Below, one piece after another: positions 45,548 through 54,553 of a stretch of 64,000 nt of DNA. The DNA lies in NCBI RefSeq assembly GCF_002797435.1, contig NZ_PGEN01000001.1:682001-746000 (forward strand). The letters run 5' to 3'. The stretch is from Sphingomonas koreensis. GTDB taxonomy: Bacteria; Pseudomonadota; Alphaproteobacteria; Sphingomonadales; Sphingomonadaceae. The notes under the pieces were generated by a model that was given only the letters and a program-made list of their open reading frames with translations, was not told where the DNA came from and did not search any database. A program made the position numbers and the translations under genes. The stretch's first letter is position 1. The number at the start of each line of letters is the position of its first letter.

Positions 45548-46666
45548 ATGACCATCCAGATCAACGCCGCATTCGACAGCGGCAACATCCGCCTGCTCGA
45601 CATCGACGGCGATACCGTCGATCTCGAGATCGTTCCGGACCACCTCTCCGAATTCTACCAGTGGTTCCATTTCCGCGTCGCGGGCGCGCGCGGGCGCCGG
45701 CTGACCTTCCGCATCGTCAATGCCGGCGGATCGGCCTATGCGTTCGGCTGGCCGGGCTACAAGGCGCGGGTGAGCACCGACCGCGAGGCGTGGCGGATGA
45801 CCGATGGCGCCTATGCCGACGGCGTGTTCAGTTTCAGCTACCAGTTCGACGGCGATGTCGCCTGGTTCGCCTATTTCGCGCCCTATTCGATGGAGCGCCA
45901 CGCCGACCTGATCGCGCGCATGGCCGCAAAGCCGGGCGTCACCCATCGCGAGATCGGCCAGACGCTCGACGGCCGCGCGCTGGATCTGCTGACCTTGGGC
46001 GACGGGCCCAAGCAGGTGTGGCTCTACGCCCGCCAGCATCCCGGCGAATCGATGGCCGAATGGTGGATGGAAGGCGCGCTGGAGAAGCTGACCGACCCGG
46101 ACGACGCCTCGGCCAGGGCGCTGCGAGCCAAGGCGACGTTCCACATCGTTCCCAACATGAACCCGGATGGCAGCTTCCGCGGGCACCTGCGCACCAATGC
46201 CGCAGGCGTGAACCTCAACCGCGAATGGCATTCGCCGACGCTGGAGAAGAGCCCGGAAGTCCTCCACGTCCGCAATGCGATGGACGCGACCGGCGTGGAC
46301 TTCGCGATGGACGTGCATGGCGACGAGGCGATCCCGGCCAATTTCCTTGCCGGGTTCGACGGCATCCCGAGTTGGACCGAGGAGCTGGGCGCGAAGTATG
46401 ACGACTATGGCAAGCGGCTGGCCGCGGCCACCCCGCTGTTCCAGCTCGAAAAGGGCTATGAGAAGTCGGCGCCGGGACAGGCCAATCTGTCGATGTCGAC
46501 CAACCAGCTCGCCGAGCGGTTCGGCGCCGTGTCGATGACGCTGGAGATGCCGTTCAAGGACCACGACCCCAGCCCCGACGCCGAATATGGCTGGTCGCCC
46601 GAGCGGTGCAAGGCGCTGGCCCATGCCTGCCTCGACACGCTGGCGGGGTTCATCGACGAGGTTTGA
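45548..46666 (+). CDS. M14-family zinc carboxypeptidase
   Basis: A 372-residue peptidase. An N-terminal beta-rich domain (residues ~1-110) as in cytosolic carboxypeptidase-like enzymes is followed by the catalytic domain: zinc ligands His and Glu in RQHPGESMAEWWMEG, substrate-binding Asn-Arg in GVNLNREW, third His in DVHGDEAIP, and catalytic Glu in MTLEMPFKDH. No signal peptide, so it is cytoplasmic. The GNAT gene starts two bases after its stop. Confidence 0.92.
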   Translation: MTIQINAAFDSGNIRLLDIDGDTVDLEIVPDHLSEFYQWFHFRVAGARGRRLTFRIVNAGGSAYAFGWPGYKARVSTDREAWRMTDGAYADGVFSFSYQFDGDVAWFAYFAPYSMERHADLIARMAAKPGVTHREIGQTLDGRALDLLTLGDGPKQVWLYARQHPGESMAEWWMEGALEKLTDPDDASARALRAKATFHIVPNMNPDGSFRGHLRTNAAGVNLNREWHSPTLEKSPEVLHVRNAMDATGVDFAMDVHGDEAIPANFLAGFDGIPSWTEELGAKYDDYGKRLAAATPLFQLEKGYEKSAPGQANLSMSTNQLAERFGAVSMTLEMPFKDHDPSPDAEYGWSPERCKALAHACLDTLAGFIDEV

Positions 46667-46668
46667 AC

Positions 46669-47130
46669 GTGGAAATCCGCGAGGGCGAACTCGACGATCC
46701 GCAGGTGATCGGCCTGCTCGAGGTGCATGCCGGCGGGATGCTCGCCAATTCGCCGCCGGGGACCTGCCATTTCCTCGACCTGTCGAAGCTGAAGACGCCC
46801 GACATCACCTTCCTGTCGGCCTGGGAGGACGAGACGCTGTTGGGGATCGGAGCGGTCAAGCAGCTCGACGGCACCACCGGCGAGATCAAGTCGATGCGGA
46901 CCGCCGAGGCCGCGCTGGGGCGGGGCGTCGGCACCGCGATCCTGCGGCACATCATCGGGCTGGCGCGCGAACGGGGCTATGCCGCGCTCAAGCTGGAGAC
47001 CGGCACGGGCGAAGCCTTCGACGCGGCGCATGCGCTCTATGCGCGGCACGGCTTCGCCCCCTGCCCGCCCTTTGCCGACTATGAGGCGACCGACTTCAAC
47101 CGCTTCTTCGCGCTCCCGCTCAACTCCTAA
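46669..47130 (+). CDS. GNAT-family N-acetyltransferase
   Basis: A 153-residue acetyltransferase with IKSMRTAEAALGRGVGTAIL containing the acetyl-CoA loop, then HIIGLARERGYAALKLETGT and ALYARHGFAPCPPFADY. GTG 46669 is chosen: it follows the peptidase stop by two bases, GAGG lies just upstream, and the protein then begins at the first beta strand. It is coupled to the M14 peptidase. The substrate is unknown. Confidence 0.9.
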   Translation: MEIREGELDDPQVIGLLEVHAGGMLANSPPGTCHFLDLSKLKTPDITFLSAWEDETLLGIGAVKQLDGTTGEIKSMRTAEAALGRGVGTAILRHIIGLARERGYAALKLETGTGEAFDAAHALYARHGFAPCPPFADYEATDFNRFFALPLNS

Positions 47131-47182
47131 GCGGCCGTTAGGGATAGATGTTGGGGGGCGGTTGACGCCCGCGCGCTATCTG

Positions 47183-47201
47183 CCCCGATGAACCATCGGG
47201 G
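47183..47201 (+). other. hairpin sequestering the ribosome site of the 47208 gene
   Basis: CCCCGATG (47183-47190), loop AAC, CATCGGGG (47194-47201) form a perfect 8-bp stem. The GGGG of the right arm is part of the likely ribosome site GGGGGTAGCG-ATG. If transcribed, the stem would hide that site. Confidence 0.45.
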
Positions 47202-47207
47202 GTAGCG

Positions 47208-47840
47208 ATGAAGGAAATCATGTTCGGCGGGGCCGCGATCGCGCTGGCGACGGGCGCCTATTTCCATGGTCCGCTGAAGACGGGCGAAACCTACGAGAAG
47301 ACGCCGTTCGAAGTGTATCGCGCGGTCGAATCCAGCCCGCTCCCCTCGCTGTTCAGCAAGATGGTGTACAACCAGCGCGGCGGCGCGGTGACCCGCGGCG
47401 GCGAGCCCGAAAAATCGATGATCTGGTATTTCCACGCCAACGGAAAGCAGGTCGCGAAATACACGGTCAGCATCTCCCAGGCGGGCGCGAACAAGTCCCG
47501 CGTGCTCACCAGTTTCGAGATGAGCCCCGATGCCGAGAAGGCGCTGGGCAAGGGCATCGCGATCTCGGGTGCCGAGCAGTACAAGGTGATCGGCCGCGTA
47601 TCGATGAACGAGCAGATCGACTCGCGGCTGGACAAGCGGCCGTTCGACTATTCGAAGGTATCGGACGCGATGTCCGCCTATGTCCTCGCCAACATGGGCA
47701 AGATCCAGGGCGAGGCGCTGAAATCGATGGATGAGGCGGCCGAGAGCTTCAAGAAGATGGAAACCAACGGCGCCTATCGCGACAAGCAGTACGAGAACTA
47801 CAAGTATCAGCGGGATCTGGGCAAACCGTCGGTTCCCTGA
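47208..47840 (+). CDS. conserved-type hypothetical protein (210 aa)
   Basis: A protein with a hydrophobic N-terminus (MFGGAAIALATGAYFHGPL) that could be a signal or anchor, followed by a soluble domain (YEKTPFEVYRAVESSPLPSL, later KPFDYSKVSD-like helices and a charged tail). It contains no catalytic motif I recognise. The ATG follows a GGGGG site that lies in a hairpin. It converges on the DUF1467 gene. Confidence 0.75.
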   Translation: MKEIMFGGAAIALATGAYFHGPLKTGETYEKTPFEVYRAVESSPLPSLFSKMVYNQRGGAVTRGGEPEKSMIWYFHANGKQVAKYTVSISQAGANKSRVLTSFEMSPDAEKALGKGIAISGAEQYKVIGRVSMNEQIDSRLDKRPFDYSKVSDAMSAYVLANMGKIQGEALKSMDEAAESFKKMETNGAYRDKQYENYKYQRDLGKPSVP

Positions 47841-47855
47841 ACCGCCCTCTCCCGC

Positions 47856-48116
47856 TCAGTTCCAGTAATCGAGCATGTCGGCGGTGATCCAGCCGCTGAC
47901 ATAGTTGAGGTAGAACAACGCGAACAGCAGGGTCGCGAGCGCGGTAGTGCGCAGCGCGATCTTTACCCCCGGAAAATGCTGGGGCGCACTTTCGGCCTGA
48001 CCCTGCACCAGCGGCTCCCCCGCCTCCACGCTGGTACGCGTGTGGAAGGGCAGCACCAGGAACAGCGCCAGGAACCAGAACAGGAAATAGATCGCCAGCG
48101 CGCTGGGCCAACTCAT
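47856..48116 (-). CDS. DUF1467 family membrane protein
   Basis: An 86-residue protein with two membrane helices (SALAIYFLFWFLALFLVLPF and TALATLLFALFYLNYVSGW) and a polar loop, as in the alphaproteobacterial DUF1467 family. It lies 4 bp downstream of rnj, the usual place for this family, as the last gene of the nuo-birA-coaX-rnj run. Function is unknown. Confidence 0.9.
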   Translation of the reverse strand: MSWPSALAIYFLFWFLALFLVLPFHTRTSVEAGEPLVQGQAESAPQHFPGVKIALRTTALATLLFALFYLNYVSGWITADMLDYWN

Positions 48117-48120
48117 CGCC

Positions 48121-49761
48121 TTAGACCTCGATCAGCAGGACATCGACGACCGGCTTCTTGCCGGTCCATTTGACCGCCACGCGGCGGGTGGCGAGGCGGA
48201 CGGCCTCGCGCAGTTTCTCGCGATCCCCGCCCTTGAAGCCGGACACCGCCTTTGCGGCCGCCTCCGCCGCTTCCTCGAGGAAGGGTTCGCGATCCTCCTC
48301 GACCGGAACGCCCTGGATGCGCACCTCGGGGGTGGCGGCGAGCTTTCCGCTCGCCTTGATCGCGACCGCGACCGACATCTGGCCGTAGAGGCCGAGCTTG
48401 CGGCGCTCGTTGATCGTCCCGCCGTCCGCCGGAAGGATCACGTCGCCGTCGAGGACGAGGCGCCCGGCCGGGGCATGGCCGAGCTTCTCGGGCGTGCCGG
48501 GGGCGAGGCGGATGATCTCGCCATTGGTCTGCACCACCGCGCCGGGAATGCCCTGTTCGATCCCGAAGCGCGCCTGTTCGGCGATGTGGCGCATCTCGCC
48601 ATGGACCGGGACGAGGATCTCTGGCCGGATCCAGCGATACATCTCGGCCAGCTCGGGGCGGCCGGGATGACCGGAGACATGGACGAATGCCTGACGGTCG
48701 GTGACCATCTCCACGCCCTTGCCGGCGAGCGCATTCATGATCCGGCCGATCGCCAGCTCGTTGCCGGGGATCTGCTTGGACGAGAAGATCACGCGATCGC
48801 CCTTGTCGAGCTTGAGCTGGTGCGTGTCTTCGGCGATGCGGGCCAGCGCGGCGCGCGGCTCGCCCTGCCCGCCGGTGGCGACGATCATCACCTTGTCGCG
48901 CGGCAGCGTCATCGCAGTGTCGAAATCGACCGTCTCGGGGAAATCGCGGAGATAGCCGGTGGCCTTGGCGACGCGCAGGATGCGGTCGAGCGAACGGCCG
49001 GCGACGCACATCGCGCGGCCGGTGTCGCGCGCCGCCTCGCCCAGCGTCTGGAGCCGTGCGGCATTCGACGCGAAGGTGGTGACGAGGACGCGGCCCTTGG
49101 CGCCCGCGATCACGCGGTCGAGGCCTTCGCGCACCTCCTGCTCCGATCCCGAAGCCTCGGGATTGAAGACGTTCGTCGAGTCGCACACCAGCGCGAGGAC
49201 GCCTTCGTCGCCGATCTGCGTCAGCTCCTCGGCGGTCGAGGGCGTGCCCATGACGGGCGTGTCGTCGATCTTCCAGTCGCCGGTGTGGAAGACGCGGCCA
49301 TAGGGCGTATCGATCAGGACGGCGTTGCCCTCAGGGATCGAGTGGGCGAGCGGAACGTAGCGGATGCCGAACGGGCCGAGCTCGAAACCCTCCTCTTCCC
49401 GCACCACGTTCAGCTCGACGCGGTCGGCGATGCCCTCTTCGTCCAGCTTGCCGTGGATCAGCCCCGCGGTGAACGGGGTGGCGTAGAGCGGCACGCCGAG
49501 ATCGCCGGCGAGATAGGGCAGCGCGCCGATATGATCCTCGTGGCCGTGAGTCAGCACGATCCCGAGCAGGTCGTCCAACCGCTCCTCGATGAACTGGAGA
49601 TCGGGCAGGATCAGGTCGATGCCGGGATAGTCGGGGTTGCCGAAGATCACCCCGCAATCGACCATGATCCACTTGCCGCGGCAGCCATAGAGATTGACGT
49701 TCATGCCGATCTCGCCGGAGCCGCCGAGCGCGAGGAAGAGAAGTTCGTTGCCGGGTGTCAT
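48121..49761 (-). CDS. rnj: ribonuclease J
   Basis: A 546-residue beta-CASP metallo-RNase for 5'-3' decay and rRNA maturation. The N-terminus is LLFLALGGSGEIGMNVNLYG. The zinc motif HGHEDH sits in VLTHGHEDHIGALPYL. Further motifs are FHTGDWKID, LVCDSTN, and GHPGRPELAEMYRW. ATG 49761 gives the conserved MTPGNELLF start; a second ATG five codons upstream is possible. The gap to coaX (49762-49951) is filled by a palindromic element. Confidence 0.95.
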   Translation of the reverse strand: MTPGNELLFLALGGSGEIGMNVNLYGCRGKWIMVDCGVIFGNPDYPGIDLILPDLQFIEERLDDLLGIVLTHGHEDHIGALPYLAGDLGVPLYATPFTAGLIHGKLDEEGIADRVELNVVREEEGFELGPFGIRYVPLAHSIPEGNAVLIDTPYGRVFHTGDWKIDDTPVMGTPSTAEELTQIGDEGVLALVCDSTNVFNPEASGSEQEVREGLDRVIAGAKGRVLVTTFASNAARLQTLGEAARDTGRAMCVAGRSLDRILRVAKATGYLRDFPETVDFDTAMTLPRDKVMIVATGGQGEPRAALARIAEDTHQLKLDKGDRVIFSSKQIPGNELAIGRIMNALAGKGVEMVTDRQAFVHVSGHPGRPELAEMYRWIRPEILVPVHGEMRHIAEQARFGIEQGIPGAVVQTNGEIIRLAPGTPEKLGHAPAGRLVLDGDVILPADGGTINERRKLGLYGQMSVAVAIKASGKLAATPEVRIQGVPVEEDREPFLEEAAEAAAKAVSGFKGGDREKLREAVRLATRRVAVKWTGKKPVVDVLLIEV

Positions 49762-49825
49762 TGGGTCTTTCGTCATCCAAACTGCCGGCGCGTGCCGCAC
49801 GGGCACCGCCATCCGTTGCTTATCC

Positions 49826-49930
49826 GTCATCCCGGCCTTGTGCCGGGGTCCACCGGGAGGCCAGCGATGCGCAAGAGGCTATGGGTCCGCGCGTAAGGAC
49901 AAGTGGACCCCGGCACAAGGCCGGGGTGAC
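49826..49930. repeat. paired palindromic (REP-like) element, copy 2
   Basis: The left arm GTCATCCCGGCCTTGTGCCG (from 49826, continuing GGGTCCAC) is mirrored almost perfectly at 49903-49930. About 49 bp lies between. It sits between coaX and rnj within one transcription unit, so it may affect the relative expression of the two. It is closely related to copy 1 at 43826. Confidence 0.8.
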
Positions 49931-49951
49931 GATTGTGGAGCGGTGAGAAGG

Positions 49952-50722
49952 CTAGGCGCGCTGCCGCTCCCACAGGATCGCGAGACCCTGAATGGTCAGA
50001 TCGGGCTCGATCACGTCGAAGGCGTCCGTTTGCTTCTCGAACAGCACCGCGAGGCCGCCGGTGGCGATGACCTTTACCGGGCGGCCGATTTGCGCCTTTA
50101 CGCGGGCGAGCAGCCCCTCGATCATCGCGATATAACCCCAATAGATGCCGATATGCATCTGGTCGGCGGTGTTGAGACCGATGACGCTGGTGGTCTTCGG
50201 CGCCTCGATCGCGACGCGCGGGAGCTTGGCCGCGGCGCTGACCAGCGCGTCGAGCGAGAGGTTGATGCCCGGGGCGATGATGCCGCCCTTGTACGCGCCC
50301 TCATAATCCGCGACCTCGAACGTCGTCGCGGTACCGAAATCGATGACGATCAGGTCGCCGGGGTGCTTGTCGTGCGCGGCGATGATGTTGAGCGCGCGGT
50401 CGGCGCCCATGCTCTGCGGCTCCTCGACATCGAGGCGGATCGGCCAGCCATCCTTGCCCGCGATCACCGCGTCGGTCTTGAAATATTTGCTCGCCAGCAC
50501 CTGGAGGTTGTGGAGCGCGCGCGGGACAACGGTGCCGACGATCACGCCGGTCACGTCACTGCGATCGAACCCCTCGAGCGCGAGAAGCTGGCTGAGCCAC
50601 ACGGCATATTCGTCGGCGGTGCGGCGCGGATCGGTGGCGATGCGCCAACGGGCCTTGATCTCGCGGCCTTCCAGCAGCGCGAAGACGACATTGGTGTTGC
50701 CGGCGTCGATGGCGAGCAGCAT
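49952..50722 (-). CDS. coaX: type III pantothenate kinase
   Basis: A 256-residue CoaX, the first enzyme of coenzyme A synthesis. The phosphate-binding start [18 protein letters not shown], then [13 protein letters not shown], the family-typical [20 protein letters not shown] region and [12 protein letters not shown] are all present, as is [15 protein letters not shown]. It starts 12 bp after birA. The order nuoN-birA-coaX-rnj is typical of alphaproteobacteria. Confidence 0.96.
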   Translation of the reverse strand: MLLAIDAGNTNVVFALLEGREIKARWRIATDPRRTADEYAVWLSQLLALEGFDRSDVTGVIVGTVVPRALHNLQVLASKYFKTDAVIAGKDGWPIRLDVEEPQSMGADRALNIIAAHDKHPGDLIVIDFGTATTFEVADYEGAYKGGIIAPGINLSLDALVSAAAKLPRVAIEAPKTTSVIGLNTADQMHIGIYWGYIAMIEGLLARVKAQIGRPVKVIATGGLAVLFEKQTDAFDVIEPDLTIQGLAILWERQRA

Positions 50723-50734
50723 CCGGGAACCCCC

Positions 50735-51442
50735 TTAAATCAGGAACACGTCGCCAGCGTGAATGACACGCCGTTCGCCCGAGGCCAAGCGCAGGATGAG
50801 CGCGCCGTCGCCGGTAAGCCCATCGAACAGCCCGTCGATCGCCTCGCCATCGGGCAGACGCGCGGTGAGTGCGGTGCCCGGGGCATGGGCGCGATCGAGC
50901 CAGCGCAGGCGGAGCGGATCGAGTCCCTCCTGCCGCCAGCGCGACAGCCAGCGCGCGAAACTCTCGACGAGGACCTCGAGGAAGGTGGCGGGATCGACCG
51001 GAGCGCCTTGCGCGGCGAGGCTGGTGGTGGGGCGATCGGGCAGATCGGGATGATGCGCCAGGTTGACGCCGATGCCGATGACGATCGCATCGCCGGTCCG
51101 CTCGAGCAGGATGCCCGAGAGCTTGGCGCCCGCAATCAGCAGGTCGTTGGGCCATTTGATCGTCGCGCCTACGGGCAGGAACACGCGGACGGCCTCTTCC
51201 AGCGCGACCGCGGCGACCAAGGCGAGCGTGGCAGCGGGCGGGTCGGCGGGGCGAAGGCGGATCAGCGTGCTGGCGTAAAGATTGCCGGCGGGGGACTCCC
51301 ATGGCCGCCCCTGACGCCCCTTGCCGCCGGTCTGGCGTTCGGCACGGAGCCAGCTGCCCTCACCCGCGCCCGCCGAAGCGAGCGCGAGCATGTCGGCATT
51401 GGTCGAGCCGGTCGTTTCGACCGTGCGGATGAGACCCGTCAT
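50735..51442 (-). CDS. birA: biotin--[acetyl-CoA-carboxylase] ligase
   Basis: A 235-residue group I biotin ligase without the DNA-binding domain of E. coli BirA, so it is not a repressor. Motifs: TTGSTNADMLALA, GGKGRQGRPWESPAGNL, IKWPNDLLIAGAKLSGIL. Two ATG codons (51448 and 51442) are possible and neither has a strong ribosome site. A 34-bp hairpin lies immediately upstream of them. Confidence 0.93.
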   Translation of the reverse strand: MTGLIRTVETTGSTNADMLALASAGAGEGSWLRAERQTGGKGRQGRPWESPAGNLYASTLIRLRPADPPAATLALVAAVALEEAVRVFLPVGATIKWPNDLLIAGAKLSGILLERTGDAIVIGIGVNLAHHPDLPDRPTTSLAAQGAPVDPATFLEVLVESFARWLSRWRQEGLDPLRLRWLDRAHAPGTALTARLPDGEAIDGLFDGLTGDGALILRLASGERRVIHAGDVFLI

Positions 51443-51455
51443 GTGCATCGGAAGA

Positions 51456-51537
51456 GCGGCACCGGCCCGCTCCCCCACCCGGCCACCCATGCAGAATACG
51501 TTGTGGGTGGCCGGGTGGAGGAGCGGGCCGGTGCCGT
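51456..51537 (-). other. very long hairpin between nuoN and birA
   Basis: A 34-nt left arm (51456-51489) and a 34-nt right arm (51504-51537) pair with two mismatches around a 14-nt loop. The cores are GGCACCGGCCCGCTC and GAGCGGGCCGGTGCC. It begins 9 bp after the nuoN stop and ends 8 bp before the upstream birA ATG. No T-run follows on the minus strand, so it is not a standard intrinsic terminator. It could stabilise the nuo mRNA, act as a processing site, or be a repeat element. Confidence 0.8.
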
Positions 51538-51545
51538 CAACCCGA

Positions 51546-53000
51546 TCAAAAAAGCGTCTTTGCCGCAGCCAGCGACCAGGCGCCGATCGCCGGGATCAGC
51601 AGATAGCCGAACGGCGAGACGAACAGCGCGGCGGCGGCGATCAGGCCGCCCTCGACCGGGTTGGTCTCACGACCATATTCCGGCGCGGGCTCGTCGAAGT
51701 ACATCGTCTTGACGATCTTGAGGTAATAATAGGCGCCGATCACCGAGGCCGCGATGCCGAACACCGCGAGCGGGAACAGCCCGGCACGCGTCGCCGCTTC
51801 GAACACCGCGAACTTGGCCCAGAAGCCGAACAGCGGCGGGATGCCCGCAAGGCTGAACATGAAGATCGCCAGTGCTGCCGCGAGCGCCGGACGTGTACGC
51901 GACAGACCCGACAGGCTGGCGATGCTCTCGACCGGCTTGCCGTCGGCGTCGCGCATCTGGAGCACGACGAGGAAGCTGCCCAGCGTCATCACCACATAGA
52001 TGCTGAGATAGGTCAGCACGCCGGCCACGCCCTCGGCGGTGCCGGCGGCAAGGCCGACAAGCGCGAAACCGATATTGTTGATCGACGAATAGGCGAGCAG
52101 TCGCTTGATGTTGGTCTGGCCGATCGCGGCGACGGCGCCGAGCACGATCGAGGCGAGCGAAGCGACGATGACGATCTGGCGCCAGTCGCTGGTCACGGGA
52201 CCCATCGCGTCGATCGCAACGCGGACGGCAAGCGCCACCGCGGCGACCTTTGGCGCCGAGGCGAAGAAAGTGGTCACCGGGGTCGGTGCGCCTTCGTACA
52301 CGTCCGGGGTCCACATATGGAACGGGACCGCCGACATCTTGAAGGCGAAGCCCGCGAACATGAAGACCAGGCCGAACAGCAGGCCGAGCTTGGCAGCGCC
52401 CTCGGCCCCCGCATAGGCGGTGGCGATATCACCGAAGATGGTGGTGCCGCTGAAGCCATAGACCAGGCTGATGCCGTAAAGCAGGATTCCGCTCGCGAGC
52501 GAGCCGAGGATGAAATATTTGAGGCCCGCTTCGGCCGAACGCACGTCGCGGCGCATGAAGCTGGCGAGGACGTAGGAGGCGAGGCTGTTGAGCTCGAGCC
52601 CGACATAGAGCGTCAGCAGATCGTTGGCCGAAACCATCATGCCCATGCCCGCGGTCGCGAACAGGATCAGGATGGGATATTCGGGACGCAGATCCTCACC
52701 CGAGGTGCGCGCAAAGAAGCGCGGCGCGATGATGATCGAGATCGCCGCGGCGAAGAAGATCAGCACCTTGGCATAGGCGCCGAACAGATCGGCATTGTAG
52801 AGCTTGTCGAAGGCGAGGCCGCCCGAGGAGGCCGGACCGGTGAGCGCGACGCCGGCGCCGATCAGCACCAGCACCGCGACCCAGCTGACCAGACGCGACA
52901 CCGCCTGACCGCCCCATGCGGCGATCATCAGCAGCGCGAGACCACCGACCGAGAGAACGATCTCGGGCAGGACCATCGAGAGTTGTGCGGCGTAATCCAT
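51546..53000 (-). CDS. nuoN: NADH-quinone oxidoreductase subunit N
   Basis: A 484-residue antiporter-like membrane subunit of complex I with about 14 helices. Recognisable blocks: LLTLYVGLELNSLASYVLAS, the conserved Lys helix in FKMSAVPFHMWTPDVYEGAP, and RLLAYSSINNIGFALVG. It is the last nuo gene; its ATG overlaps the nuoM stop by one base. Confidence 0.96.
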   Translation of the reverse strand: MDYAAQLSMVLPEIVLSVGGLALLMIAAWGGQAVSRLVSWVAVLVLIGAGVALTGPASSGGLAFDKLYNADLFGAYAKVLIFFAAAISIIIAPRFFARTSGEDLRPEYPILILFATAGMGMMVSANDLLTLYVGLELNSLASYVLASFMRRDVRSAEAGLKYFILGSLASGILLYGISLVYGFSGTTIFGDIATAYAGAEGAAKLGLLFGLVFMFAGFAFKMSAVPFHMWTPDVYEGAPTPVTTFFASAPKVAAVALAVRVAIDAMGPVTSDWRQIVIVASLASIVLGAVAAIGQTNIKRLLAYSSINNIGFALVGLAAGTAEGVAGVLTYLSIYVVMTLGSFLVVLQMRDADGKPVESIASLSGLSRTRPALAAALAIFMFSLAGIPPLFGFWAKFAVFEAATRAGLFPLAVFGIAASVIGAYYYLKIVKTMYFDEPAPEYGRETNPVEGGLIAAAALFVSPFGYLLIPAIGAWSLAAAKTLF

Positions 53001-54553
53001 CAGTGCGCCGCCCCCTTGGCAGCTTCGCCGTGTCCGGCGGATTTGTGTTCAGCAGCGTGCGCAGCAGCCGGGTTGCCCGGCGTCGGCAGGCTGTCGCCCG
53101 CCGGCTTGGCGCGATCGATCCGCTCCAGCAGCGTTGCGACGTCGTTGCGCATCGGCGCGAGGAAGCTTTCGGGATAGACGCCCATCCACAGCACCACCGC
53201 GGCGAGCGGGGCGAGCAATGCCATCTCGCGCTTGTTGAGATCGGGCATCGCCTTGACGTCGTCCTTGACCAGATCGCCGAACACGACGCGCCGGTAGAGG
53301 TAGAGCATGTAGGCGGCGCCGAGGATGATGCCGGTGGTGGCGATCAGCGTGACCAGCGTCGACACCTGATAGGCGCCCATCAGCGCCAGCAGTTCGCCGA
53401 CGAAGTTGCTGGTGCCCGGCAGGCCGACCGACGCCATGGTGAACAGCATGAACAGCACGGCATATTTCGGCATGTTGATCGCGAGGCCGCCGTAACGGTC
53501 GATCTCACGCGTGTGCAGGCGATCATAGATCACGCCGACGCACAGGAAGAGCGCGCCCGACACCAGGCCGTGGCCCAGCATCACCATCATCGCGCCCTCG
53601 ATCCCCTGACGGTTGAAGGTGAACAGGCCGATCGTGACGATCGCCATGTGCGCGACCGACGAATAGGCGATCAGCTTCTTCATGTCGTTCTGGACGAGCG
53701 CGATCAGCGAGGTGACCACGACCGCGACGCACGACAGGCCGAAGACCAGCCAGATGAGCTGCGCCGAAGCCTCCGGGAACATCGGCAGGCTGAAGCGCAG
53801 GAAGCCGTAGCCGCCGAGCTTCAACAGCACGCCCGCCAGGATCACCGAACCCGCGGTCGGCGCCTGAACGTGCGCGTCGGGAAGCCAGGTGTGGACCGGC
53901 CACATCGGCATCTTGACCGCGAACGAGGCGAAGAAGGCGAGCCACAGCCATGTCTGGACATGCGCCGGGAAGTCGTACGCCATCAGATCGGGGATGTAGG
54001 TCGTGCCCGCGGTGATGGTCATGTACATCATCGCGATCAGCATCAGCACCGAGCCGAGCAGCGTGTAGAGGAAGAATTTGTACGACGCGTAGATGCGGTT
54101 CGCCCCGCCCCAGATGCCGATGATCAGGAACATCGGGATCAGGCCGGCTTCGAAGAAGATATAGAAGAGGAAGATGTCCTGCGCCGCGAAGGTGCCGATC
54201 ATCAGCACTTCGGTGATCAGGAACGCCGCCATATACTCCTGGACCCGTGTCGTGATCGCTTCCCAGCTCGCCCCGATGCAGATCGGCATGAGGAAGACCG
54301 AGAGCAGGATCAGCAGCAGCGCGAAGCCGTCGATACCCAGCGCCCAGGCGAAACGCCCGAAGATCGGGGTGTATTCGACGAACTGCCACTGAGCGCCGCC
54401 AATCTCGAAATTGGCCCAGAGCACGCCGCCGAGCGCGAGATCGATCAGCGTCGCGCCAAGCGCGATCCAGCGCGCCTGATTGGCATTGACGAACAGGCAG
54501 ATCAGCGCCGCGGCGAGCGGCACGATGAGCATGAGGGAGAGAATGCCGCTCAT
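53000..54553 (-). CDS. nuoM: NADH-quinone oxidoreductase subunit M
   Basis: A 517-residue proton-translocating subunit. Key blocks: [20 protein letters not shown] with the conserved Glu, [20 protein letters not shown] with the conserved Lys, and [18 protein letters not shown]. The C-terminus is unusually His/Ala-rich ([19 protein letters not shown]). Its ATG overlaps the nuoL stop by four bases. Confidence 0.97.
   Translation of the reverse strand: MSGILSLMLIVPLAAALICLFVNANQARWIALGATLIDLALGGVLWANFEIGGAQWQFVEYTPIFGRFAWALGIDGFALLLILLSVFLMPICIGASWEAITTRVQEYMAAFLITEVLMIGTFAAQDIFLFYIFFEAGLIPMFLIIGIWGGANRIYASYKFFLYTLLGSVLMLIAMMYMTITAGTTYIPDLMAYDFPAHVQTWLWLAFFASFAVKMPMWPVHTWLPDAHVQAPTAGSVILAGVLLKLGGYGFLRFSLPMFPEASAQLIWLVFGLSCVAVVVTSLIALVQNDMKKLIAYSSVAHMAIVTIGLFTFNRQGIEGAMMVMLGHGLVSGALFLCVGVIYDRLHTREIDRYGGLAINMPKYAVLFMLFTMASVGLPGTSNFVGELLALMGAYQVSTLVTLIATTGIILGAAYMLYLYRRVVFGDLVKDDVKAMPDLNKREMALLAPLAAVVLWMGVYPESFLAPMRNDVATLLERIDRAKPAGDSLPTPGNPAAAHAAEHKSAGHGEAAKGAAH

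Noticed and set aside
51456..51537. Rho-independent terminator after nuoN
   Set aside because: The stem is much too long and there is no T-run on the transcribed strand.
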